16,411 nt of DNA from an uncultured Collinsella sp. (GTDB lineage Bacteria > Actinomycetota > Coriobacteriia > Coriobacteriales > Coriobacteriaceae), in contig CALHWR010000195.1 in NCBI GenBank assembly GCA_938036665.1, forward strand, positions 1 through 16,411, written 5' to 3'. The notes beneath the pieces were generated by a model that ran no database searches, was not told the origin of the DNA, and saw nothing but the letters and a program-made list of their open reading frames with translations. The position numbers and the translations under genes were made by a program. Positions 6,218-13,160 of the stretch are shown in pieces (within the stretch, counting starts at the first letter, position 1; the number at the start of each line of letters is the position of its first letter).

Positions 6218-8233
6218 ATGGTAAAGATTCGAGAGAAGCAAACCGAGCAGCTCGAGAAGGCTGCCTCCAAGGGGCTCAAGCTCGGTGGCTGGAAGAAGAT
6301 GACGCTGTCTTCTAAGATTGCCGCCGTCGTGCTGGTGCTGGTCGCCCTGACTGCGATTCTGGCGCCCCTTCTTGCCCCCTATAGCCCGGTCGAGATCTTT
6401 ACGGCTCGCCAGGCTCCCGGCAACGGATTTATCTTCGGTACCGACGATAAGGGTCGCGATATTCTGTCGCGTATGCTCTACGGTGGTCGTTACTCGCTGA
6501 TTATCGGCTTTGGCGCCACTGCCATGGCTCTGGTCTGCGGCTCGGTCGTGGGCGCCCTTGCAGCGGTTTCGCGCAAGGCCGTCTCCGAGACGATCATGCG
6601 TATCTTGGACATCATCATGTCCATCCCGGGCATCGCCCTCGCGGCCGTCTTCGTCTCCATCCTGGGCAACTCCGTGCCGTCGATCATCTTCGCCATCGGC
6701 TTTATGTACACTCCGCAGATTGCCCGTATCGTGCGCGCCAACATCGTGTCCGAGTACGGCGAGGACTATGTCCGCGCGGTCATCGTTTCCGGCGCCAAGG
6801 CTCCGTGGATTTTAATCAAGCATGTTCTGCGTAACTGCATCGCCCCGATCATGGTCTTCACCGTTACCCTAGTCGCCGACGCCATCATCTTCGAGGCTTC
6901 GCTGACCTTCATCGGCGCTGGTATCCAGGAGCCCACCGCTACCTGGGGCAACATCCTCGCCGACGCCCGCGGCGGCGTGCTCGCCGGCCGTTGGTGGCAG
7001 GCGTTGTTCCCGGGCCTGGCCATCATGATCACCTGCCTGGCGCTCAACATCCTCTCCGAGGGCATTACCGACGCCATGGCCGCTGCTCCCTCCGCCGCCC
7101 TGGATCCGACCGATTCCTCCAAGCGCCGCGAGGCCGACCTGCTGGTCTCCGACCCCGTTCGCGCCTACAAGGAGCAGGCCCAGTCCCTCTCCGCTCGCCT
7201 TGGCGCCCTGCGCGATGTCGAGCTCAAGCGTGACGATCGCCATGTGCCCGACGAGTCTGTCGAACCGATTCTCTCGGTCCGTGACTTCTGCATTCAGTTT
7301 GAGCATCACGGTGATATCAACGTCGTCGACCATGTCAACTTTGACGTCCGTCCTGGTCAGACCATGGGCCTGGTGGGCGAGTCCGGTTGCGGTAAGTCCA
7401 TCACCACGCTGGCCATCATGGGCCTGACCGACGACGATGAGCACCTTTCCGGCGAGGTCCTCTGGGAGGGCCGCGACCTGCTCAAGATGAGTAAGAAGGA
7501 GTGGTTCGGCCTGCGCGGTACCGATATCGCTATGGTCTATCAGGACGCCCTGTCCTCGCTCAATCCCTCCATGCTCATCTCTGCCCAGATGAAGCAGCTC
7601 ACCAAGCGTGGCGGCACCCGTAGCGCCGAGGAGCTCCTGGAGCTCGTGGGCCTCGACCCCAAGCGTACGCTCGAGAGCTATCCGCACGAGCTTTCCGGTG
7701 GTCAGCGTCAGCGCGTTCTGATTGCTATGGCCCTTACCCGCGACCCCAAGCTGGTCATCTGCGACGAGCCCACGACCGCCCTGGACGTTACCGTCCAGAA
7801 GCAGGTCATCAAGCTGCTCAACGACCTTCAGGCCAAGCTCGGCTTTGCCATGATCTTCGTCTCGCATGACCTGGCGCTGGTCGCCGAGGTCGCCCATAAC
7901 ATCACGGTGATGTACGCCGGTCAGGTTATCGAGCAGGCGCCCACCAAGGAGCTGCTCACCAACCCGATCCACGAGTACACCCGCGGTCTTCTGGGTTCCG
8001 TCCTGTCCATCGAGAGCGGTTCGGGCCGCCTGCACCAGGTGCCCGGCGCCGTTCCGAGCCCGCGCGATTTCCCCAAGGGCGATCGCTTCGCGCCCCGCTC
8101 GAGCCATCCGCGTATTGGCCTGGACACCCGTCCGGTCTTCAAGCGCGTGCCCGGCACCGAGCATTTCTATTCCGAGCTCCCCGACGAGGTGCTCAAGGCA
8201 AATGGTTTGACCCCTCACGCGGAGGTGATGTAG
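6218..8233 (+). CDS. ABC importer permease-ATPase fusion (DppC-like + DppD-like)
   Basis: This 671-residue fusion joins two subunits that are usually separate. Residues about 33-285 are a DppC-type permease: GTDDKGRDILSRMLYGGRYS at 74-93, and a coupling loop at about 184-213 (YVRAVIVSGAKAPWILIKHVLRN). A polar linker of about 60 residues follows. Residues about 350-590 are an ABC ATPase: Walker A GESGCGKS 387-394, Q-loop Gln442, signature LSGGQ 492-496, Walker B with Glu517, H-loop His550. The tail keeps the oligopeptide-ATPase layout (HEYTRGLLGS, then PKGDRFAPRSSHP), but the two positions that are normally Cys in that motif are Asp622 and Ser628. Family ATPases can hold an Fe-S cluster in this region; this one seems unable to. 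No strong Shine-Dalgarno precedes the ATG, so coupling to the previous gene is likely. Confidence 0.92.
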   Translation: MVKIREKQTEQLEKAASKGLKLGGWKKMTLSSKIAAVVLVLVALTAILAPLLAPYSPVEIFTARQAPGNGFIFGTDDKGRDILSRMLYGGRYSLIIGFGATAMALVCGSVVGALAAVSRKAVSETIMRILDIIMSIPGIALAAVFVSILGNSVPSIIFAIGFMYTPQIARIVRANIVSEYGEDYVRAVIVSGAKAPWILIKHVLRNCIAPIMVFTVTLVADAIIFEASLTFIGAGIQEPTATWGNILADARGGVLAGRWWQALFPGLAIMITCLALNILSEGITDAMAAAPSAALDPTDSSKRREADLLVSDPVRAYKEQAQSLSARLGALRDVELKRDDRHVPDESVEPILSVRDFCIQFEHHGDINVVDHVNFDVRPGQTMGLVGESGCGKSITTLAIMGLTDDDEHLSGEVLWEGRDLLKMSKKEWFGLRGTDIAMVYQDALSSLNPSMLISAQMKQLTKRGGTRSAEELLELVGLDPKRTLESYPHELSGGQRQRVLIAMALTRDPKLVICDEPTTALDVTVQKQVIKLLNDLQAKLGFAMIFVSHDLALVAEVAHNITVMYAGQVIEQAPTKELLTNPIHEYTRGLLGSVLSIESGSGRLHQVPGAVPSPRDFPKGDRFAPRSSHPRIGLDTRPVFKRVPGTEHFYSELPDEVLKANGLTPHAEVM

Positions 8234-9061
8234 ATGAGCGAGACCGCAGTCAACGGCGTCGAGCCGATCATCTTCCTTGATGACGTCCACGTCACCTTTA
8301 GGACCCGTACCGGCTCGATTCTGCACCCTAACCTGGTTCACGCCGTCCAGGGTGTAACGATTAGGCTCATGCCCGGTCAGACGATCGGCATCGTCGGCGA
8401 GTCCGGTTGCGGTAAGTCCACCACCGCCAACGTCATGTGCGGCCTGCAGGCCCCCACGAGCGGCAAGGTCTACTTTAAGGGCAAGGACGTTACCAAACGT
8501 ACCGCCGAGGACCGTCGCCACATGGGTCGCGTCATCTCGGTCGTGTTCCAGAACCCGGCCACGGCACTCAACCCCCGCATGGTCGTTCGCGAGCAACTGC
8601 TCGACCCCATGCGCGTCCACAACCTGGGTACCGAGGCCGAGCAGGAGAAGCGCGTCAAGGAGCTCTTGGAGCTCACCGGTCTGCCCAGCTCCGCCGCCGA
8701 GGTTCTTCCCGGCCAGCTTTCGGGCGGCCAGCGCCAGCGCGTCGCAATTGCCCGTGCCCTGTCGCTGAACCCCGATGCCATCATCGCCGACGAGCCAACC
8801 TCGGCTCTGGACGTTTCGGTCCGCGCGCAGATTCTGAACCTGCTGACCGACCTTAAGAAGGAGCTCGGCCTGGCCATGGTGTTCATCAGCCATGACATCC
8901 AGACGGTCCGCTATATCTCTGACGACATCATCGTTATGAATGGCGGCAAGATCGTCGAGCAGGGCGAGGCCAAGCAGGTCTTCCAGCACCCCCAGGACCC
9001 CTACACCAAGATGCTGCTCGGCGCTGCGCCGTCGCTGCTGCATCCCAAGCTCGGCGAGTAG
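8234..9061 (+). CDS. ABC importer ATP-binding protein, DppF/OppF-like
   Basis: This 275-residue ATPase is the second nucleotide-binding subunit of the importer. Motifs: Walker A GESGCGKS 55-62, Q-loop Gln106, signature LSGGQ 162-166, Walker B AIIADE with Glu187, D-loop SALD, H-loop His220. The protein ends shortly after HPQDPYTKMLLGAAPS, so the longer C-terminal extension of OppF-type proteins is largely missing. The ATG directly abuts the stop of the fusion gene. A near-perfect Shine-Dalgarno, GGAGGTGAT (8221-8229), lies inside the last codons of that gene, so the two are translationally coupled. It presumably forms a heterodimer with the ATPase half of the fusion. Confidence 0.93.
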   Translation: MSETAVNGVEPIIFLDDVHVTFRTRTGSILHPNLVHAVQGVTIRLMPGQTIGIVGESGCGKSTTANVMCGLQAPTSGKVYFKGKDVTKRTAEDRRHMGRVISVVFQNPATALNPRMVVREQLLDPMRVHNLGTEAEQEKRVKELLELTGLPSSAAEVLPGQLSGGQRQRVAIARALSLNPDAIIADEPTSALDVSVRAQILNLLTDLKKELGLAMVFISHDIQTVRYISDDIIVMNGGKIVEQGEAKQVFQHPQDPYTKMLLGAAPSLLHPKLGE

Positions 9062-9077
9062 CCTCGCTTTCCCTCCC

Positions 9078-9105
9078 GTGCGCCCGGTTCCCTTGCCGGG
9101 CGCAC
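9078..9105 (+). repeat. GC-rich intercistronic hairpin after the importer genes
   Basis: GTGCGCCCGG (9078-9087) pairs perfectly over 10 bp with CCGGGCGCAC (9096-9105) around an 8-nt loop. No U-tract follows, so it is better read as an mRNA-stabilising or partial-termination hairpin than as a strong intrinsic terminator. Confidence 0.6.
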
Positions 9106-9141
9106 CTCCGTTGCGATTTCGAAAGGTTGGGTTCACGAGCC

Positions 9142-10119
9142 ATGCCAAGTGCTCAGGAGCTACAACATCAATTTGGTGAATATCGAGGCGCCATGCCCCG
9201 TCCATCAGATTTCGATCTCTTTTGGAAGGATCGCATGGCCGAGGCCGACGCGGTCGGGCTTGACTATGCGATCGAGACGGCATCGGTCACAGATGCCGTG
9301 ACCTGCCAGCTTTTCGACCTCTGGTATACCGGCATGTGTGGCGCTCGCCTGCATGCCAAGTACCTTAAACCCGTCTCGGACGAGCCCGTGCCATTGGTAC
9401 TTCAGTTCCATGGATATCCGGGTGCAAGCCGCAGCTGGTTTGAGCAGGCGTCGTTTGCGGGCATGGGCATGGCACTCATCGCCCTCGACTGCCCCGGTCA
9501 AGGAGGTCCCTCCGAGGACATTGGTGGATTTGAGGGCACAACGGTCGCGGGCCATATCGTCGCCGGTATCGACGGCGACCCGGCCAACCTCTACTATGTC
9601 CGCTTGCACCAAGATATTCGCATCCTGTGTCGCATCGTTCGCGAGCTCGAGGGCATCAATCTTGCCCGTGTGTTTGTGAACGGCGCGTCGCAGGGCGGCG
9701 GTTTGGGCATTGCGACCTGTGCACTTAACAGCGAGCTTATCAATCGCGCCGCCATCCTCTATCCCTTCCTGTCGGATTTCCGCCTGGTCTGGGACTTGGA
9801 TGCCGACGACATTGCCTACGAGGGCCTGCGCTATTGGTCTCGCTGGTTTGACGAGGACTCGACTCGTATCGACGAAGCCTATGCCAAGCTGGCGTACTTC
9901 GATTCCAAGAACTTTGCCCCTATGGTCAAATGCCCCGTGCTGTTTGGCACCGGCACAGCCGATACCGTCTGTCCGCCAGCGACGCAGTTTGCGGTCTATA
10001 ACAACCTGACCTGTGAAAAGCGTCATGAGTTCTTTGAAGGCTTTGGCCACGAGGAGATTCAGGATTTTGACGATCTGATCATTCCGTTTTTCTGCAAGGG
10101 AGGGGAGGCTCATGTCTAA
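9142..10119 (+). CDS. Acetylesterase, CE7 acetyl xylan esterase / cephalosporin-C deacetylase family (possible sialate O-acetylesterase)
   Basis: This 325-residue alpha/beta hydrolase has the CE7 hallmarks: N-terminal PRPSDFDLFW (19-28), the HGYPG segment (90-94) that helps form the oxyanion hole, nucleophile elbow Gly181-Ala-Ser183-Gln-Gly-Gly186, Asp274 in GTADTVCPP, and His303 in FGHEE. The triad Ser183/Asp274/His303 is therefore intact. There is no signal peptide, so it acts in the cytoplasm. The family removes acetyl groups from sugars or cephalosporin C; between a sugar importer and nan genes, deacetylation of imported O-acetylated sialic acid is a reasonable inference. The start is uncertain: AAAGG (9122-9126) is 15 nt from this ATG, and a TTG at 9127 and an ATG at 9193 are in frame. 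The start at 9142 keeps the usual family N-terminus. Confidence 0.85.
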   Translation: MPSAQELQHQFGEYRGAMPRPSDFDLFWKDRMAEADAVGLDYAIETASVTDAVTCQLFDLWYTGMCGARLHAKYLKPVSDEPVPLVLQFHGYPGASRSWFEQASFAGMGMALIALDCPGQGGPSEDIGGFEGTTVAGHIVAGIDGDPANLYYVRLHQDIRILCRIVRELEGINLARVFVNGASQGGGLGIATCALNSELINRAAILYPFLSDFRLVWDLDADDIAYEGLRYWSRWFDEDSTRIDEAYAKLAYFDSKNFAPMVKCPVLFGTGTADTVCPPATQFAVYNNLTCEKRHEFFEGFGHEEIQDFDDLIIPFFCKGGEAHV

Positions 10120-10963
10120 GTGCGAGAGCAATGTCGGCGAGCTGATTGTCCCCGACCTTGTGGGGATTCCCGGGACGGTTTCGTCAAGGCTCTCTGAATA
10201 TCGGGACTGGCACGGTGATGTTCAGGCAGATGTTTCTGATTTGGAGACATGTGCTATGAATCTTGAGATTCAAGGCCTGGCCATTACGGCGATCGATTTC
10301 GCCAATCCGTATGCCCGCTACTCCGAGGTTTCCTTTGAGCTTGGTGGCGATGTGGTCCACGCACGTTTGATCGAGCCTGCCGGTCGCGCCCGAGCATCCG
10401 AGCTTGTGCCGCTATGTCTGATGTTTCACGACATCGACCGACCCGTGCGGGGATGGCATCACATGACGAGGTTTGCGGCCATGGGATATGCCGTGCTTGC
10501 GCTGGACGATGAGGCGATTGGACCCAGCGATCTGCGGCAGGGGATTACCTCGCCTGCTTTTGTCAGGCGCGTCCGTTGGGGCTGCGCGTTGGCGGAGGTC
10601 GCGCGCAATCTTGATGGCATGGACCCCGACCGCATCTTTGCATGGGGCGAGGGGCTTGGCGGCGGAGTCGCGCTGGCGGTTTGTGCTCTGGACGAGCGGG
10701 GCCTCGCCTGCACGGCGGTTGCCAATCCGCTTCCTGGCGGCCTCGAGGCGCTGTCGTCTCGGGTGCGCGGATCGGTGCTCATGGGCACATCGCTTATGGA
10801 TACCGTGAGCGATCCCAAGGATCAGTTTGCCGTATTCAACGGTCTTGAGTGTGACCGGAGGCATATCATCTATGCCAAATACGCTCATGAGCGCATCAAT
10901 GCGTTCGAAAACGAAGTCGTCGACTTCTTTAACCAAACGTTCTACTCGTGTTCTTTGGCCTAG
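10112..10963 (+). CDS. Diverged CE7-like esterase paralog lacking the catalytic serine (predicted pseudoenzyme)
   Basis: This 283-residue protein overlaps the preceding esterase gene by 8 nt, with AGGGAGGGGAGG (10097-10108) as ribosome binding site. It aligns by eye with its neighbour: IFAWGEGLGGGVALAVCALD against VFVNGASQGGGLGIATCALN, and MDTVSDPKDQFAVFNGLECDRRH against ADTVCPPATQFAVYNNLTCEKRH. The nucleophilic Ser position is Gly181 (codon GGG, 10652-10654), and no other serine is nearby. The Asp (230) and His (259) equivalents remain, but the oxyanion motif HGYPG reads HDIDR, and the LDCPGQGGPSE loop is degraded to LDDEAIGPSD. Hydrolysis by the normal mechanism is thus unlikely. The frame is intact and well expressed by design (strong RBS, operon position). 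A regulatory or partner role for the active esterase is possible; function is unknown. Confidence 0.75.
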   Translation: MSKCESNVGELIVPDLVGIPGTVSSRLSEYRDWHGDVQADVSDLETCAMNLEIQGLAITAIDFANPYARYSEVSFELGGDVVHARLIEPAGRARASELVPLCLMFHDIDRPVRGWHHMTRFAAMGYAVLALDDEAIGPSDLRQGITSPAFVRRVRWGCALAEVARNLDGMDPDRIFAWGEGLGGGVALAVCALDERGLACTAVANPLPGGLEALSSRVRGSVLMGTSLMDTVSDPKDQFAVFNGLECDRRHIIYAKYAHERINAFENEVVDFFNQTFYSCSLA

Positions 10964-10989
10964 ACGGCCTGGACACTGCCAACAAGAGT

Positions 10990-11008
10990 GGGTGGCATAG
11001 GGCCGCCC
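10990..11008 (+). repeat. Short GC-rich hairpin before nanA
   Basis: GGGTGGC (10990-10996) pairs with GCCGCCC (11002-11008) over 7 pairs, one G-U, with a 5-nt loop. It lies in the 68-nt gap between the esterase paralog and nanA, 12 nt before the nanA Shine-Dalgarno. There is no U-tract. Confidence 0.45.
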
Positions 11009-11031
11009 GCCAGACAACTAAGGAGATTCTT

Positions 11032-11952
11032 GTGGCAACTCAGAAATTCACCGGCGTTATCCCTCCCGTCGTTGTTCCCGATACCGAAGATCACCAGCTC
11101 GATGTTGCCTCCTTTGAGCGCAGCATCAACCGCATGATCGATGCCGGCGTCGATGGCCTGTTCTTCTTGGGCTCTTCGGGTGAGGTCGTTTTCTCCACCG
11201 ACGAGCGTCGTCGCCAGATCATCGCCGAGGCCGTCCGCATCGTCGACCACCGCGTGCCTGTTCTGGTCGGCATCATCGATACCGAGACCGAGCGCATGAT
11301 TGAGCACGGCAAGGTCGCTCAGGAGCTGGGCGCCGATGCCCTCGTCGCCACCTGCCCGTTCTATGCCCTGCAGGGCATGACCGAGGTCGAGGAGCACTTC
11401 CGCATCCTGCACGAGGAGCTTGACCTGCCCATCTTTGCCTATGACATTCCCGTCTGCGTTCACACCAAGCTCCCCTGGAAGCTCCTTGCCAAGCTCGGCG
11501 CCGAGGGCGTCCTTGCTGGCGTCAAGGATTCCTCGGGTGATGACATCTCGTTCCGCTACCTCGTTCAGGAGAACGAGAAGAACGGCCATCCGATGAGCAT
11601 CCTCACCGGCCACGAGGTTGTTGTCGACGGCGCTTACCTCGGTGGCGCCGACGGCTCTGTCCCGGGTCTCGCCAACGTTGAGCCCGAGGGCTACGTTCGT
11701 CAGTGGAAGGCCGCTCAGGCTGGTGACTGGGCTACCGTCAAGGCCGAGCAGGATCGCCTCAATGAGATTTCGCACATCTGGGATGTCACCTCGGGCGTCC
11801 AGGGCTATGCCGGTGGCGTCGGCGCCTTCAAGACCGCTATGAACCTCATGGGTATCTTCGACAGCCCGACCATGCCGCGCCCGGTGAAGGCCATGACCGG
11901 CGAGAACGTCGAGGCTATTAGGAAGGTCCTCCAGGACAACGGCCTCCTGTAA
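11032..11952 (+). CDS. nanA: N-acetylneuraminate lyase-like protein (DHDPS/NAL aldolase family)
   Basis: This 306-residue class I aldolase has a (beta/alpha)8 barrel of usual length for the family. Visible landmarks: the pyruvate-binding motif Gly47-Ser-Ser-Gly-Glu51, Tyr137 in FAYDIP, and the Schiff-base Lys165 in GVKDSSGD. Predicted reaction: cleavage of N-acetylneuraminate to N-acetylmannosamine and pyruvate in the cytoplasm. The family also contains dihydrodipicolinate synthases and other 2-keto acid aldolases that share these residues, so the specificity is assigned mainly from the following nanK and nanE genes. The GTG at 11032 is chosen because AGGAGA (11021-11026) is correctly spaced; an upstream in-frame GTG at 10948 lies inside the preceding gene and adds a stretch unlike the family. 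Codon use is highly biased, suggesting strong expression. Confidence 0.82.
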   Translation: MATQKFTGVIPPVVVPDTEDHQLDVASFERSINRMIDAGVDGLFFLGSSGEVVFSTDERRRQIIAEAVRIVDHRVPVLVGIIDTETERMIEHGKVAQELGADALVATCPFYALQGMTEVEEHFRILHEELDLPIFAYDIPVCVHTKLPWKLLAKLGAEGVLAGVKDSSGDDISFRYLVQENEKNGHPMSILTGHEVVVDGAYLGGADGSVPGLANVEPEGYVRQWKAAQAGDWATVKAEQDRLNEISHIWDVTSGVQGYAGGVGAFKTAMNLMGIFDSPTMPRPVKAMTGENVEAIRKVLQDNGLL

Positions 11953-11973
11953 AGCTTTCCCAGGCACCCGACC

Positions 11974-12032
11974 TCGCCGTTCAACCGTGTGGCCATGACT
12001 ATTAGGTCAATGGCCACACGGTTTCTCGGCGA
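11974..12032 (+). terminator. Very long imperfect inverted repeat between nanA and nanK (terminator or stabilising hairpin)
   Basis: A 14-bp perfect stem (11983-11996 with 12010-12023) is topped by GAC/GTC pairs (11997-11999 with 12006-12008, one bulged A). It is extended at the base, across a 3x3 internal loop, by TCGCCG/CGGCGA (11974-11979 with 12027-12032). Only a short TTT and CTC follow the central stem, so classical Rho-independent termination is uncertain. It would be one of the most stable structures in the window and may separate nanA expression from nanKE, or act as a processing site. Confidence 0.55.
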
Positions 12033-12091
12033 TCTTGGGCACCAGGAAAACCTTTACTGCGCTGTGACGGCTAGCCTGACGGCGCATTTCC

Positions 12092-12097
12092 TATAGT
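12092..12097 (+). promoter_or_regulatory. Possible -10 element upstream of nanK
   Basis: TATAGT (12092-12097) matches five of six -10 consensus bases, 28 nt before the nanK start and downstream of the long nanA hairpin. I see no convincing -35 at 16-19 nt upstream, so an independent nanKE promoter is only a possibility. Confidence 0.22.
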
Positions 12098-12124
12098 TGT
12101 TTTTTATCTCCGAAGGAGAGCGAC

Positions 12125-13090
12125 ATGGAGAACAAGTACGTCTGTTCTGTCGATATCGGCGGAACTAAGATCGCGACTGCCATCATGGAGTACCCGGCTG
12201 ACGGTAGTGTGCCCCATCCCGTTTTTGAGGCCGAGGTTCCCACCGAGGCCCAAGAGGGCGGCGAGGCCGTCTTCCAGCGTATCGAGGCGTCCATCAAGGC
12301 TGCTCTCGAGGCGAATCCCGATGTCGAGGTCCTTGGCGTCGGTATCGGTGCCGCCGGCGTCGTCGATCCCAAGACGGGCGCCATCGCGTATGCCAATGAG
12401 ATCATGCCCGGCTGGTCCGGCGTTCAGTTGGGGCCGCGTCTGCGCGAGGATCTCGGTCTTCCCGTTGCCGTTGTAGGCGACGTGCAAGCTCATGCTCTGG
12501 GCGAGGCCCACTGGGGCGTCGGCAAGGGCAAGTTCTCCGTCTTGTGTCTTGGCATCGGTACGGGCATCGGCGGCGCATATGTCGAGAACGGCCGCGTGAT
12601 GCAGGGCTTCCATGGTGCTGCTGGCCATATGGGCCACATCGAGTGCTCGGCTGCCGCCGGCATTCCCTGCGCCTGCGGGCGTTCCGGCCATCTGGAGTCG
12701 GTTGCTTCGGGCACTTCCATTGGTCGTATGTACGATGAGCGCTTTGGCCGTGTCGACCCCAGCCGTCCTTCGGTCGGTCGCGATGTGAACGACCTGTGCC
12801 GTGCAGGCGACGCAAAGGCGACCGAGGTCATCCATGATGCCGGCTTTGCGTTGGGTGCCAGCTTGGGCTCGCTCGCTAACATCCTGGACCCTGAGGTCAT
12901 CGTGCTTTCGGGCGGCGTGATTCACCAAGGTCCCGATTGGCGTTCGCAGACGTGGAAGGATTCGGTGCACGAGGGCTATGCCAGCCAGGCGCTCGATCCG
13001 CTTCAGGACACGCCGATCCTCATCGGTTCTCTGGAGGGCGATGCTCCGCTCATCGGTGCCGCTGAGCATCTTCTTGCCTCGTTGAAGTAA
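12125..13090 (+). CDS. nanK: ROK-family sugar kinase, predicted N-acetylmannosamine kinase
   Basis: This 321-residue kinase starts at an ATG behind AGGAG (12114-12118). The phosphate-binding motif Asp10-Ile-Gly-Gly-Thr-Lys15 comes almost at the N-terminus, so there is no helix-turn-helix domain and this is a kinase, not a ROK repressor. The catalytic Asp is Asp119 in VVGDVQAHALGE. The second ATP motif is LGIGTGIGG (142-150). The zinc site has His168 in GAAGHMGH and Cys182-x-Cys184-G-x-x-G-His189; the last ligand is normally Cys and is His here, a change that could still bind zinc. Predicted reaction: ATP-dependent phosphorylation of ManNAc to ManNAc-6-P, feeding NanE downstream. ROK kinases also include glucokinases and other hexosamine kinases, so specificity is from context. 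Confidence 0.85.
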   Translation: MENKYVCSVDIGGTKIATAIMEYPADGSVPHPVFEAEVPTEAQEGGEAVFQRIEASIKAALEANPDVEVLGVGIGAAGVVDPKTGAIAYANEIMPGWSGVQLGPRLREDLGLPVAVVGDVQAHALGEAHWGVGKGKFSVLCLGIGTGIGGAYVENGRVMQGFHGAAGHMGHIECSAAAGIPCACGRSGHLESVASGTSIGRMYDERFGRVDPSRPSVGRDVNDLCRAGDAKATEVIHDAGFALGASLGSLANILDPEVIVLSGGVIHQGPDWRSQTWKDSVHEGYASQALDPLQDTPILIGSLEGDAPLIGAAEHLLASLK

Positions 13091-13106
13091 ACGTATCTGC
13101 TGTAGG

Positions 13107-13137
13107 AGCCTCCCGAGACAACACGCCTCGGGAGGCT
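13107..13137 (+). repeat. GC-rich intercistronic hairpin between nanK and nanE
   Basis: AGCCTCCCGAG (13107-13117) pairs perfectly over 11 bp with CTCGGGAGGCT (13127-13137) around a 9-nt loop. GTTCTG follows, with no U-tract, and nanE begins 24 nt later. An RNA-stabilising or attenuating role is inferred. Confidence 0.6.
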
Positions 13138-13160
13138 GTTCTGAGAAAGGTTGCAGCCTT

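Noticed and set aside
6869..9283. Very long open frame on the - strand (804 codons) opposite the fusion and ATPase genes
   Set aside because: It mirrors strongly GC-biased + strand ABC genes with complete motifs; its translation is low-complexity (rich in Gly, Leu, Asp, His, Val) with no recognisable domain, as expected of a codon-bias shadow.
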